From Collybia mongolica (lineage: Eukaryota; Basidiomycota; Agaricomycetes; Agaricales; Clitocybaceae): a stretch of 64,000 bases of DNA. Positions within the stretch are counted from its first letter, which is position 1, and each line of letters opens with the position of its first letter. The stretch is from NCBI GenBank assembly GCA_013420905.1, contig JAAXNY010000012.1, forward strand, positions 248,001-312,000, read 5' to 3'. Positions 41,143-53,257 of this stretch are shown here, piece by piece. The notes beneath the pieces were generated by a model that worked only from the letters and a program-made list of their open reading frames with translations, searched no databases and was not told the DNA's origin. The position numbers and the translations under genes were made by a program.

Positions 41143-42708
41143 ATGCCAGAGTTCCGTACAAACATAGGGTGAGCTCTCATACCGCTTCTTAGTTTGGTGA
41201 ATGTGTTTTAACGATAGACTAGATCTCTACTCATTGGAACGTATCTCAACATGATGCTTTACACCCTTGAACTTGTCCAAATTTACCATTATTTTCGTAC
41301 GAGTGGGCGGGCGACAGAAGACCGCGCTACGATCAAGTTTGCGGTGATATTTAACATGATTTTGGATACCCTTTCGTCTCTGGCGAGCTGTGCAACCGTC
41401 TACTTAGTGAGCTCCCCGCATTCTCCCGTTTTAGTCAACACTGAGGTCTGTTAGTATACTGTAATATTTTGGGGTATGTCTTTTTCCAACGTCTAATCTA
41501 CCACTTACTGATTTGGCATGGTCAGGAAACCCACCCGCGCTTGGACGGGAATACTGGCCCATGTTTGTCGTCATTGCGCTGACGGGAACTGGAACGTTCG
41601 TTGTTCAGTCCTTCATGCTTCAACGATATTGGAGGATGTGCGCGACTTTGATACACTCATTTCGACAGCTTTCTGAAATTAATTAGGACCTCACATCGTG
41701 TTGTCGTCGGCCTAATCAGTTTGCTCATGGTAGCGGCGGTGCGAAATTTTTCTACGATATCTACGTGGTTGTTCACTCACACCCCTCGCACATTTAGTTG
41801 GTAGGAACCTACCTCACAGCTGTGGTCACTTTTTCCCACTACTCGATTCCAACGCGGAAAAAGGGTGTTCCTTATGTGATGTCAGTATGCCAACTCTTGT
41901 GAGATCACAAACAGCTTATAGGAATTCCTATAGATTGGGTCTTGGTGGAGCGGCTATATGTGATGTGTGCATTACGGTCCTCCTTGTGTGGAAGTTGTAC
42001 CGCATCGAAACTGAGAACCAGGCTACTAGAAGGTACGTCTAGTTTTCTAATTCCAGACGCTGTCATAACGCTCCACTAGTTTGCTACGGCGAATTGCAGC
42101 ACTAGCTATCAAGACCGGCTTAGCGTCGTCTATTGTTGGCACCGCAGCAGCTGTCGCATTCATCGTCTCTCCGCGCAGTCAAGGTACCCTAACAATCTGA
42201 CTTCTTATACAAGTCCAGCCCTCACTCCTCTTCTTCACCTTAGTTTCCGATGCAATACTTGTTGTTCTCGGCCGCGTTTATACATGCACTATGTTATTCA
42301 CTCTCAATAATCGCGGAATGATTAGAGGGGATACCTGGATACAGACCACCGACCCGCCCCACGATGCAGATCGATGTAAGTGACACTTTTTCACAATGCA
42401 CCCTTAAACATGAATCCGACTCTTTCCAGCATCTCGGCGCACATCGGACCAACACAAGATGACAGAGATTACATTTGCGCCCTTTGGTGTAAGTCCCACG
42501 GACATTCCATTCCAGCCTTGACACTCAAGCTTGCTCACAGGGACCTCAGAGCACTGACCGGCCGCCACTTAAGCTCCCAAAAGGCCAAACACATATAGAA
42601 ACTGTGGAAACACTATCTATAGTGGAACCATGTGAAGCTGGCTCGTCTAGTACGAAAGATACGATACCTTTGTATGACCGATCTGATAGATCGTTCAATA
42701 TAGCATAA
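41143..42708 (+). CDS. Seven-helix membrane protein, DUF6534-type
   Basis: Multi-exon, with introns of about 45-60 bases. It starts MPEFRTNIG, spliced to SLLIGTYLNMMLYTLELVQI. Hydrophobic segments follow in order: MILDTLSSLASCATVYLVS, FVVIALTGTGTFVVQSFMLQ with RYWR, VVVGLISLLMVAALVGTYLT, GLGGAAICDVCITVLLVWKLY, IKTGLASSIVGTAAAVAFIV and the ILVVLGRVYTCTMLFTLNNR end. This is the seven-helix layout of the basidiomycete DUF6534 family, including the FQxYY-like N-terminal helix (VQIYHYFR) and the terminal LNxR. The cytoplasmic C-terminus runs through TFAPFG and a Ser/Thr tail to the stop at 42706-42708. These proteins are abundant in agaricomycetes and of unknown function; receptor-like roles are speculation. 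Confidence 0.75.
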
Positions 42709-43191
42709 CCATACCGTCTCAATAAATGATTTTGGACGATTAGAAGTTGGAACTAACCCAACGTTGGGAGCCTAGACATATTGGATTTTTGTAGAACGGA
42801 CACAGACGGTCATGGAACGCCTCAGCAATACCAATCCGTGCCCCCTTTGGACGACGAAAAAAAATCGATCATCCCGAATTCCAAGACCTTGATGTTAATT
42901 TTTTCTACATATATATTACGCTCTACGATAGGATCAATCCGTAACTTTAAGTCAAATCGAGGAATAGGAGATGCGAGTAGTCTTTATGGGTCTAGACGCC
43001 TCGGGATCGCAAATTTAAAGTTCGTCCTATTAATAAATTGCCCTAGATTGCCGATCCAGGAACGTGGGTGTCATGCTGGTTTTACGTAAGTGGCGATAAT
43101 TAGTGGCCGACCAAAAGGATTCGTCAGCAAACAACGGAGATCTGATGATCACCGGGGTTAAGGCTTCTCCGGAACCACAAGATTGCCCAAA
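42709..43191. other. Intergenic, nothing recognised
   Basis: About 480 bases with no exon or repeat. It presumably includes the THI20 promoter. No clear thiamine (THI-box) riboswitch was made out by eye, but one could be missed. Confidence 0.4.
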
Positions 43192-45291
43192 ATGTCACCA
43201 CATCCTCCTGCAGTCCTTACAATTGCTGGATCAGACTCTAGTGGAGGAGCTGGAATCCAAGTATATAAAGTTCTGACTCTCATTACGCATGAAAGATTGA
43301 CTCCGACCTTACAGGCAGATCTAAAAACCTTTGCAGCCCACGAATGTTATGGTACGAGCGCGATCACCGCGTTGACTGCACAAAATACCACAGGTGTGCA
43401 GGGTGTATACCCAGCACCTCCTGCGTTCGTCGCACAGCAAGTTAGTCGACAATCATCTTCTTGGGCCGATTCGTTTTCAACGGAAGAGACTCACAGATAC
43501 GCTCCATTTTGGACGACATACGCGTGCGGGCCATAAAGACCGGCATGCTCTACGACGCCGATATCACGCGTGCCGTTGTAAAAGCGTTGGCAGACAGCTA
43601 TAATGGGTACTCACACCGTGCATTGGTATGCGATCCCGTCTGTGTATCAACATCGGGGCACAGCCTGCTCGACCCCGAGGCCATAGAGGTTTTGATTACA
43701 GAGTTGTTCCCTTTGGCCCTGCTCATCACGCCAAACAAGTCAGAAGCCGAGCTTCTCCTCTCACACCGTGGTCTGCGATCCAATATCGTAAACCTGGAAG
43801 GCATGGTCGCTGCGGCGAAAGATCTAACACAGTTTGGTTCGCGCGCCGTGTTGTTAAAAGGTGGTCATATATCAGCGACTCTCGACGATGTTGATCGCGT
43901 CTCGCGTGCTGACCCAACCATCACTGTCGTTCGTCATGGACTCTTGGATGATAATATGGAGATCCTTCAAGTCGGGGTCGAACAGACCCCCGAGAGGCTC
44001 GTCGTCGACGTCCTCTGTGAAGATGGAAGTGTCTCCCTTTTCGTTCGCCCGTTCATCGATTCGACGAGCACCCACGGTACGGGTTGCACTCTTAGTGCCG
44101 CAATCGCATGTGAGCTTGCTCGCGGCGAAGATTGTGCGTGCATAATACCCTTCACACAAATATCATCGCAAATGTGCTAATCAAATCTGTTGAAGTACGA
44201 GAGGCGGTAGAGAATGCAGTAGCATATACCCATCATGGGATAGAGACGGCGTATCCCATTGGGGCGGGGCACGGACCGCTCAACCATTTCCATTCAATGA
44301 GTCGTCGGTCTATACCTCGGTATGGTTGTTAAGTGGTATTTTCGTTTCTTTCCGCTAACAAGCGATCTCAGGCCAACGAAAAACAATCGACAGCCATTTA
44401 CCCGAAAGCTAATCCAAGGCAACGCCGGGGAATGGAAAGAGTACGTCGAGCATGAATTCGTCAAACTTTTGGGCAAGGGGACGCTTCCGCGGGGAGCTTT
44501 TGTGCACTTCATAAAGTTAGAAAACCGTCCTTGCATCCCGTGAACCGAGAAGCTGAGAGCAATCTCTAGGCAAGATTACCTCTACCTCAAGTACTACGCT
44601 CGTGCATATGCGTAAGTCGTTCCCCATACCAAGAAATTCTGAATAGATTGACATTTTCTTTTTTTTATCCACCAGCCTGCTTGCTGCAAAATCCTCAACC
44701 TTCACGGCAATTGAAAGCGCAACGACTACGATTCTCAATGTTATCAGTGAAATTGCGACCCATAGGTCGTTTTGCAATACATTTGGCATCACAGACAAAG
44801 AGCTGGAGAACACCCCCGAAGCGCCTGCTACCACTGCGTACGGCGCCTATCTTATCGACGTAGGATTACAAGGTCGGAAGTCCGTGGCCATAATCTCAAC
44901 TTGGCTGATGACCGTCTCGCGCAGGTGATAGCACCAAGCTTCTCATGGCTGTCCTTGCCTGCCTGCTTGGTTACGGTGAAGTGGGCCTCTGGTTGAAGAA
45001 GCAGGCGTCGCTGCCAAATAATTGGGTCCAGATAGAAGGAAACCCGTATAAGAAGTGGATGGATGATTATGCTGGCGAGCATTACCAGGGAGCAGTCAAG
45101 CTGGGTCTAGGTTAGTCTATCGTTTCGTAGTGGAAATTAATGCTTAAAAGGAGGTGTGAGTAGAGCTCATTGAGGCTCGAGCGCTTCACGATCCACCCTC
45201 ACAAATGCGGTTCGAGGAATGGCGGCATGTCTGGGAGCGATGCACAAGGCTGGAGCGAGGCTTCTGGGATGCTGCAATGGCAGCTGCTTAG
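43192..45291 (+). CDS. THI20: Hydroxymethylpyrimidine/phosphomethylpyrimidine kinase fused to TenA
   Basis: A multi-exon gene with start ATG at 43192 ([20 protein letters not shown]). A first intron splits [16 protein letters not shown]. The N-terminal half is a ribokinase-fold HMP-P kinase: [52 protein letters not shown], and the anion-hole motif [14 protein letters not shown]. After [20 protein letters not shown] the C-terminal half is TenA/thiaminase [42 protein letters not shown], and near the end a [18 protein letters not shown] stretch and [16 protein letters not shown]. Yeast Thi20 has the same fusion. It makes and salvages the pyrimidine half of thiamine in the cytosol. It is convergent with the NTG1 homologue, with 92 bases between the stops. 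Confidence 0.92.
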
Positions 45292-45383
45292 AAATGAGTA
45301 GTTCTGATTAAAAGGTATAAATAATGTATTCAATAGATTATCTCCGTGGGTTGGTCGCAAATGTAGACCCGATTTGGTGTACT

Positions 45384-46801
45384 TCATATGGGTTCACTCT
45401 TTAGTAATGGTATATCGGAGAGAGTGGGTTTCGTTTCCTCCGGTTCGAGCGTAATCTCGATCGTTGGTGGAGAATCGGTATCGTACTTGATGGCGGTGAG
45501 GGCCACAGCCTTGCGGGATTTAGATTTCGTGACTTTTTGAGCACTGGGGCAGAGATTATTGGCGCTCAGGTCGCAAAGATCACACCTCGGTCCAACGGGA
45601 AGGCAGATTACCTAAGTGTTAAGGGTGAGACTGTGGAACTGGATGTTTACAAGACATTTACCTGGCCGAATCCAACCAGCATATGGTTTATGTCTGGGTG
45701 AAGTTCTGTCGGGAGCCACGACTGCAGATTCAACCTGGGGGAGAGTGTGAGGACTTATATGTAACGTCGAAAAGTAAGTTTGAGTCGTACCGCGTCTCCT
45801 CTGGGTTTTTCGTAGGCGGTTTGTGCCAGCCCAGACGGTTAGTGATCCTGTGGACGTGGACGTCGACCCCAATTCCTACGTTCCTAAGGGCTTGTTAGGG
45901 CAGTTATCTCGTCTGGCGACTATGTGTCCTTACAGGTTCCAAGCCACTTGCAAGGCTAGGAATGCCATCTTAGGCCCGACACCCGGCAAAGAACACAGTT
46001 CGTCGACCGTCTTTGGCACGTCAGAGTCAAAGTCGTCGCGAAGGCGCTGTGCCGTCTTCTTGATATATCTAACATCCAATTCGTCGTCGCTGATGGAAAA
46101 ACAAGAGGAGTGGACGCACTCTGTTTTCCGACGCCAAAACCCGACTTTTCCAACGGCCTCCCCGATCACCGCATCCTCTGCGTTTATCAACGCGTCCACG
46201 GTCAAACTCCCCCCAACGGCAGACCTTAATTTTGATACGGCCGCATCTGTCACTTCATCTTTCGTCTGCGAGGATAGCATAAGAGATATTAATGTTGCAA
46301 AGCGCCTGTTCTGTGTAGAGTGGGTATCGTAAACTGGCAAGCTACGACGCGGGGTGTACACACCTTGGGGTCTTCCTCCTTGTGCTGTGCCTGGTCACAG
46401 CCCATGGTATCAACCGGAGCAACAATTTGAGTCCGCATACGCTTGATAGTAGCGTATGTTTCTTGCCATTTCTCTGGTGCTGGATGTGGCACAGCCAGGG
46501 ATTGTTGTATTGGCTTGGGCTTTCGTGGAGACTTCGTAGCTCGCTTCTTTGGTGTCGAAGAGCCAGAACCAGACGCGACAGGTTCTGTGCACGTAATGTT
46601 TATATCTTCTTCATCTTTTATCGTGACCCCTGGTTCCTCCACCTCTAATTTGACACGCTTAAAGCGTCGAGGTGGATCAGAAACCTTTGAGGTACTCGCC
46701 GCGTCCTCGGCCTCAATTAGAGTTACTGAAGTATTGTATGGACTGGTGCGTGCCGTTAGCCTCGTAACGCGCGAAGAAGCTGATCTTTTGAGAGAGGACA
46801 T
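45384..46801 (-). CDS. NTG1: Endonuclease III homologue, DNA N-glycosylase/AP lyase
   Basis: Multi-exon. The start is the ATG at 46799-46801 ([18 protein letters not shown]), with a TATA box about 50 bases upstream. The N-terminus is Lys/Arg-rich with SP(K/R)KP motifs, suiting nuclear or mitochondrial import. The fold: [40 protein letters not shown] (helix-hairpin-helix with the catalytic Lys), and [15 protein letters not shown] (with the catalytic Asp). The 4Fe-4S cluster is C-x6-C-x2-C-x7-C ([11 protein letters not shown]...CPSA). It removes oxidised pyrimidines and nicks abasic sites in base-excision repair. The last cluster spacing (x7) is longer than the bacterial x5. Confidence 0.92.
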
Positions 46802-46847
46802 GGTGGAGAAGAAAAAAGGACGCAGCGCCAGTGGAAGAAGAGTGCAA

Positions 46848-46857
46848 GTATATATGG
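46848..46857 (-). promoter_or_regulatory. TATA box of the NTG1 homologue
   Basis: The minus strand reads CCATATATAC about 50 bases before the ATG at 46801. This argues against the longer upstream in-frame start near 46891. Confidence 0.45.
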
Positions 46858-47742
46858 CCCAGAGTGAGGACGGCACAGCCACAATACTCAATCATCGTTC
46901 TATATTGTCAATTAGACCTAATCTAAAAGTTCTTGTACAAGCCATCCAAGAGTAGTACCTAGTAAAGAAAAACATATACAAGCCTACAAACATTATGATA
47001 TAGATAATAAGGGGTTAGTCATATTAGGATGCTACAGTTCATGTGGGGGCGCTAACACGCAAGGAAACCATGGATGCACGTCGGGGTCCCACTTCATTCG
47101 ACTTAGGTCAAAATCTTCAACCTCTTCCATGGACCGTGGTAAACCATGGAGCCCTATGCAGGCTCTTACTAAACCTTGGAGGAGCTATAGGCAGATGAGA
47201 ACCTTAAAGCTATTGAAAAACGATTGCCTGACCTTGATCCTATCGTCCGCCCACTGTCCAGACCAACCTCCCGATGATCCCGATTCGATTAATCCATTCA
47301 AAATCATTTCTGCTGTGGCGACAGAATCTGCAGGTGAAAAGAATTCCTCCTGGAAACCGTATCCTAATCAATAGAAGTTCAATGCAATGTAAAGAGATGC
47401 TCCTGACCTCAAGTAAAGAATCACAGGCTGACAACAGATGTGGCAACGATGGAGACGCTACTACGGGGGTCCTTATGCTGTCGTATTCCGGTCGAAACGC
47501 CCACTTGTAACGGCGATAGAAGGAGGGTCGGAGCCTATCCCACGCAAAGGATATCTGGGAGATACAGGTCTGACCGAAGGGTCAATAGAAAGAATTGGGT
47601 GTAAGAGAAAGAACGTGCTACAAATATCGCGATTATCATCGCCTGAAGAGCGCTCAGTAGCTGGTGTTGAAAATGCATTTCAACGTAGGCGTTAGAGTCT
47701 GATTTAGACGGATTAACTGTTAATACGGTGGACTTTATGATA
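46858..47742. other. Intergenic; weak open frames only
   Basis: About 880 bases. Plus-strand open stretches at 47274-47397 and 47438-47695 could be remnants of exons, but no motif or consistent frame was found. Confidence 0.35.
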
Positions 47743-49833
47743 TCACGTACTCCTCGGCACGATAGGCATCATATTATCAAGACACGACAGATGTTCTTCA
47801 AGGACCTCAGCGGCATACCAGTATGCCGTGGGTCTTTCTTCGGGAGAGAACAAGTCCATTTGAAACCCTGAAAATATGATTTCCCGAACGGAAGATAACC
47901 TCCAAAGCAGCGCAACGGTTGGCATTTGTGCTACAATATTACCGTTGGCGGAACCCTGGTATACATTTCAGCAAGGATTGTACCATGATAAGTGGTACTA
48001 ACGTACCGTCCTGTCTACTTGGGCGACAATTTTGCCAAGTATCGAATATAGGGAGTGCCAGTCCACCAAGGATTTTGTAAGGTGCCTGCGCCGCCGTGGA
48101 GGATTGAGCCACTGTCCTCTGATATGCGGGGTAATTAGCTATCAGTGGATAAGGTATTAAATAAGTCTACAGACATGTGACGCGTGGGGGACGACGTGCC
48201 TTGTAAAGAATGTGCTCCATCTGGCTGATTGGTGGAGCGACTGGTCCTGTCCAATACTTTCGAATTGTTTTCACTAACGAATCGTACGAGACCCCGACCG
48301 ATTCGAAGAAAAAACGATCGACCATCCAAACATATGTGTATTTTCTCAAAAGACCGTCATAGAAGGTTGACTAGTAAGACTAATTAGCCAGGTGGTAGGA
48401 ATTTGATGAGATGCATTACCTGCATCGCTGATCGGAGGTACGCGGTGCGAGATGCTGATTGGGGTAACCATACACGAAGCTGGCCTACTAGCTTCAGAAA
48501 TATCAGCCAATTTTTGAAGAACAACATGACGGTGATCTACCTCCCAAGTAGCCAAACTCGTAGTTTTCGAAAGCTGCCTAAGCTCCCGCCACCCTTGTAG
48601 CATATCATCCAAAGTCTGCCATGTCTCTTCTGAGGATCTCACAGGAACTATCCGGAGGGGAACGAAAGTTTTCAGGCGCCGCGCAACCCAAGGGTCAAAT
48701 GCGAGGCGAGCTGGCGAGTTTGGTCGGGGTTCTGGCGAGGGGTAATTGCGAATGACCATCAACTGCTCTCGAGCAATATCTAACAGGTCTTCAAAGCTCG
48801 GTGAATCCGTGAAGATATCGGAGTGCATAAGCTGAAGGATGGTCTGCGGTGCCTGTGTAAGTAGTGAGTAAGATAAGGCAGATTCTGCAGACCTTCCGTA
48901 GTGTAATTCTGGCGTAAAGAGCATTTCGCCATAGAACAGATACTAAATACGCATTCAGTATGGCATTGACAAAGAGTTGCACGGTACACACGTTTTGTAG
49001 TTCCAAGTACCCATCTGCCCGCGTCTTCAAGTTGAGACAAAGCATACATTACAGGAAGCCCTTCGAGTAGTGACACATCACTCTTTTCGCTTTGCCAATC
49101 TTCCACCTACGAGTCAAATTATTTCCAATAGTCATGAATGAGGAAAAATGAACACACATCCTGGACAGCGTTTTTCGAAAGTTCTCTCCAAGAAAGATCA
49201 CAGCACTTCAGGAGTCCCATCACACAAGTCCGGAGAACAACATATACAAGTTCCGGAGGGTGGGTGTAATCGCTTTCCGTCATCTGCGGAGATGGCATAA
49301 AATCCACTTCTATCTCAGCCAACTGGTGAGTATAGAGGAGCGTAAAAACTGTGTGCGAAAGAAGGTTTCCTCCGTGCCATTCCATCTAAGCCAAATTTCA
49401 GGATTATCCTCGTGGAAAGATGTATACCAGCTCACCTCATATGCGAAAGATCGGTCCAAAATCCAACATAGTTCTTCGGGGAGTAGTGGCATGGTCGGAT
49501 CGAAGGGTGGACGGATACTTTCTTCAATAACGAGGCCACTGTCCAGCCGTGGTTCTCCAATCTTCGGGTGGTATTAGTGTACTTCTGGACCTAACAATCG
49601 TACGAGCTCACCTCAAAAGCACTCATCGCATCAAGCAAGGTGAAGTTTTCCATAAACATACAGCTCCCCTGTTCCATACCTTCGAACACCAGCGAGCCAT
49701 GAAGGTTTGGTATACGCCCGGATGATCAACACGTACCGCTCGCTGCGTCAGTGAAGATGTCGGTTACATCTTCGAAGTTGAACCCAGCGCCGGGTAAGTT
49801 GTCCTCCGGTATATCGATAAGCATTGAACCCAT
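47743..49833 (-). CDS. MAK10: NatC N-terminal acetyltransferase auxiliary subunit (Mak10/NAA35)
   Basis: Many short exons. The start is the ATG at 49831-49833 (MGSMLIDIPEDNLPGAGFNF). The family core is visible in order: SCMFMENFTLLDAMSAFE, then IGEPRLDSGL (the E-x-DP(K/R)xDSG signature), LPEELCWILDRSFAYE, EWHGGNLLSHTVFTLLYTHQ, and LRTCVMGLLKCCDLSWRELS. The C-terminal part includes EIIFSGFQMDLFSPEERPTA-YWYAAEVLEEH, another conserved Mak10 stretch (split here for length). The protein binds the catalytic subunit Naa30 at the ribosome so that NatC can acetylate Met-hydrophobic N-termini. Length (about 600 residues) and order fit the family. It is divergent from the TrpRS gene, with about 150 bases between the starts. 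Confidence 0.85.
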
Positions 49834-49984
49834 TTCCTCGACGCCCAGCTCTCGGTTATGAACCAAAAGTTAAAGTTAAGGATACGGGATAGGAATATGG
49901 CTCGGAGACGCAAATTTCAAAGTAGGTTATCGCCGTCAGGATGAAAGCCAGAAAAGCCTCCTCGGTGGTGGCTGTGCACCGAAA

Positions 49985-51391
49985 ATGTTTTCCTGTTCTT
50001 CAAAACATTTCGTTCTACACCATTTCACGAGATTAACGCGTCGGACTCTCAGCACCTCTCTAGCACACTTTTCTTCAAAAAATACAACTTCAAAAAGCGC
50101 CGGAAAGGTCATTTTCTCTGGTATACAACCAACCGGAGTACCTCATGTAAGTCGAACTTTTCTCTGGATGTCATGATTTATCGAGCCTTTATGCTCAGTT
50201 GGGCAATTATCTAGGAGCTTTGTCAAATTGGGTGAAACTACAACGGAACGCCGCGCCAGAAGACGATCTACTGTTCTCAATAGTAGGATGGCACGCCTTG
50301 ACACTACCCCAAGACCCAAAGACACTTGCTGCCTCGCGTAGCGACCTACTTGCAACCCTGTTAGCTATTGGCATTGACCCAAACAGATCTGTTGTATTCC
50401 ATCAGGATGATGTGAGGAGTGTCTTTGATTGAACTGAATGCACTAATGTTAATATACACGGAAGAATCAAGACCACACGGAGCTTGCATGGCTTCTAAGC
50501 TGCCTCACCCCTGTTGGGAAACTACGGCGAATGACGACATGGAAGGTGAGCGCGTGTTCCATATATAAAATAAAATTTACTGAAGGTTATTGGTAGTCTC
50601 GACTAGCAATTTTTCGGAACGCGAATGACGAGTCTGAAGTCGATGAATCACTGCTCAACGCTGGCCTCTTTACATATCCAATCCTACAAGCTGCAGATAT
50701 ATTGGCATATAGGTTAGTTACTTGAAATTTTTCCTTTGCTTCTCATCTTAAATCGTTTCAAGGGCCACGCATATCCCCGTGGGCGAAGACCAAACCCAAC
50801 ATCTCGAACTATCTCGGGATCTGGCCGATATATTCAACCGCACTTTCAAATCCGAAACCCTAATGTTCCCCCTACCATGCCAGCTCAATAGTACGCCGAG
50901 TGTCTCCGCCGTCTATCCCTTTGATTTGACGCCTCCTCTCAGCACCCTCAAGGAGAATTCTTTCACTGAAAGATCCAACATCTAAAATGTCCAAATCCTC
51001 GCCAGATATTCAATCACGCATCCTACTCACGGATTCCGCAACACAAATACGCGCCAAAATCCGGGGCGCGGTTACAGACTCCATCGCTGGGATCACCTTT
51101 GATCCCGTCGAACGCCCCGGGACTGCGAACCTTCTCACCATCCTCGCAGCGTGTACAGACGAGGAGGCTGCAGATGTCGCAGGGAGATACGAGAATAAGG
51201 GACACGGACTTCTTAAATCCGACGTTGCGGACGCTCTCGAGGAGATGATCAAAGGACCCCGCGCGGAATTCGAAAGGTTCCGGTATGAGTCTGCCTATCT
51301 ATCGCAGGTTGCGAAAGCGGGAGCTGAAAAGGCAAAGGCGAGATCTCGTGTCATTATACAAGAGGTCAGGGCAAGAGTCGGCTTGGTTTAA
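49985..51391 (+). CDS. MSW1: Mitochondrial tryptophanyl-tRNA synthetase
   Basis: Multi-exon. The start is the ATG at 49985 ([20 protein letters not shown]), followed by a Ser/Arg-rich mitochondrial presequence. The class I signature is [22 protein letters not shown], split by an intron. Then come [20 protein letters not shown], an [20 protein letters not shown] segment, [35 protein letters not shown], and the KMSKS loop ([19 protein letters not shown]), again near an intron. The C-terminal helical domain ends VRARVGLV. It charges mitochondrial tRNA-Trp. A complete, normal bacterial-type TrpRS of about 370 residues. Confidence 0.92.
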
Positions 51392-51439
51392 TTTTCGGGT
51401 ACAAAGCTCTCAGTATGATTGTAAAACAATATAATGGAC

Positions 51440-51656
51440 CTAGAATGAGCCACCAACGACGGGGGCATTCTTCACAACACCAGCTGCACCTCCTGTGACG
51501 GTCAATCCCGCGACCAAGTCCTGAACACTGATAAGATAATTGGATTATGAACGGAACCGTCGTGAACATATTCTTTGCACTACTTGTGCTGCCACAGTTT
51601 ACCTTGACGCGGGCGAGCGCGGCGCTTCGTACTGAAATAGTGTTGGTCCCCGACAT
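51440..51656 (-). CDS. Tiny two-exon hypothetical protein (about 44 residues)
   Basis: Exon 1 encodes MSGTNTISVRSAALARVK and ends at a GTAAAC donor. Splicing to the TTCAG acceptor gives DLVAGLTVTGGAAGVVKNAP and VVGGSF before the stop at 51440. Both exons are phase 0. The product is small, Gly/Val/Ala-rich, without Cys, and has no recognised family. A similar-sounding sequence (LRIKADLAVGSSVTGVTSG) is readable on the minus strand near 51770-51870 and may be a relic copy. It overlaps nothing and is convergent with MSW1. Confidence 0.35.
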
Positions 51657-53257
51657 TGTGACTTCCTATTCGATTCTATGAGTATACCAAGCAACAAAGA
51701 TGTTCACACATATCCTGACATTGATGATAACACCAGTCCCAACAGTTCCAAGAGAGCTTTGATTGATTAAACCCCAAAAGACGTGATCCCAGAAAGCCTG
51801 TTTCCAGAGGTGACACCAGTGACGCTTGAGCCTACTGCAAGATCAGCTTTGATACGAAGACCGTTGATGCTATGAGCTCCACCGTCGAGTACGGGCGGCC
51901 CTAGAATTCAATTATCTATACCACGTTGGAACTTGACCAATGACGTTCCGGCATATAAGCACAAAAATGCACCAAAAGTCATAGCTAGTCTAGCTGCAAA
52001 GACCTTGCATCGGACTGGAGTTGGATGTACACCGAATGAGCTCGCGACTAAAGGGACGGTTAGTTATAAAAGAATGCGATAGATACACCTTAACAGGGAC
52101 ATGTAGTCGTTGTGGTTTCGGATGTTTGACCATGCCAGTGTGAAGACGGATATACCATGGGAGCAGACTATGCGTCAGCCAACGATATTCAAAGGTCCCC
52201 CCAAAAATCCAGTTAGATATCTATATTATCAAAGTCCAAATCGTCACCGGAGGTACTGATGGAGAACTCTTCGATTTCTGGGAAGCGCTGACAATAAACC
52301 ATGCTGATCTAAAGCTCAATGAGTATCCAGAAACAAAGCGAACACTGTATAACATGGTCTAAGAACAGCCTGAAATTATATCCGATGCATCGTCTTTAAG
52401 TTGGCCTATACAGAGTATAGTATGTCAAGCACGCAACCCGAGTCGTCCGTATCCGGCACGAAGGTCAAGTCTTGATCAATCCTTTGGAGAAGGGCTGGTA
52501 GTGAGGGCTCAGGTCATTGTTCGGAGGCTAACTAGTCCGGTATGACCTACTTTCCTGTCATGTTGGACAGTCCAAATGAAGGGAAAGGCACTTGAGCCCT
52601 GGGAGGTTAGAACATGATGCATAAGGAACTGATACCACTTGTGGCGGTTATGGAGAGAGAGTTGTTATTCTTTGTTTGTTTCTCGAATTCAACCTATCTT
52701 GAATCTTGATTCCTCAAAACTCGTCAAGCACATAACCTGAAAATTCGTACCCATTCTAGTCCTCTTTCAGTGCCTCTATATCGGAGGACGGATCAAAGTC
52801 TCTGCATAACGGATAAGTCCATGCCTTGCGAGAATCTTTGGCTCCTGGGCAAAAATAAAATCTCGTGATCAACTATAGCACCGCCAAATAGAAAACCGAA
52901 TGGATACCTCATCTGCGGCGTAGGCCACCTCTTTGTGAATTTTACATCAAAATTCGGGTATGTTGCTCATCACGTCCACTAAGAAATTGACAGACACCTT
53001 GCTCAATATTGATAACGGTGATGCCGGATACTTCGCGATTAGACCCTGTCCCTACACCGCTTCGCGGGCATATTCATTCCCTATCAAATGCAACGATAGA
53101 CTAGGCCAGGATCTGCTCGGCTTCCGGCTTTTCCTATTCTATCATCAAACGCCGGGGAAGGGTACTAGTCAAAAAGAGCCCAACTCAACCAGCTGGAGAT
53201 CAGACCATCAACAACCTCCTCAAGAATCTACCTCACTGGCAAATACACGCGCCCCTC
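51657..53257. other. Long intergenic region, nothing firm
   Basis: 1.6 kb with only scattered open frames. It includes the possible relic of the tiny gene (51.77-51.87 kb) and the upstream region of the gene at 53258. Confidence 0.4.

Noticed and set aside
46802..46891. Upstream in-frame start for the NTG1 homologue giving a hydrophobic leader
   Set aside because: The TATA box lies inside this stretch, so the transcript probably begins downstream of it.
46930..47700. Possible exons on the plus strand between NTG1 and MAK10
   Set aside because: Frames change between pieces, no splice pair joins them, and no motif is present.
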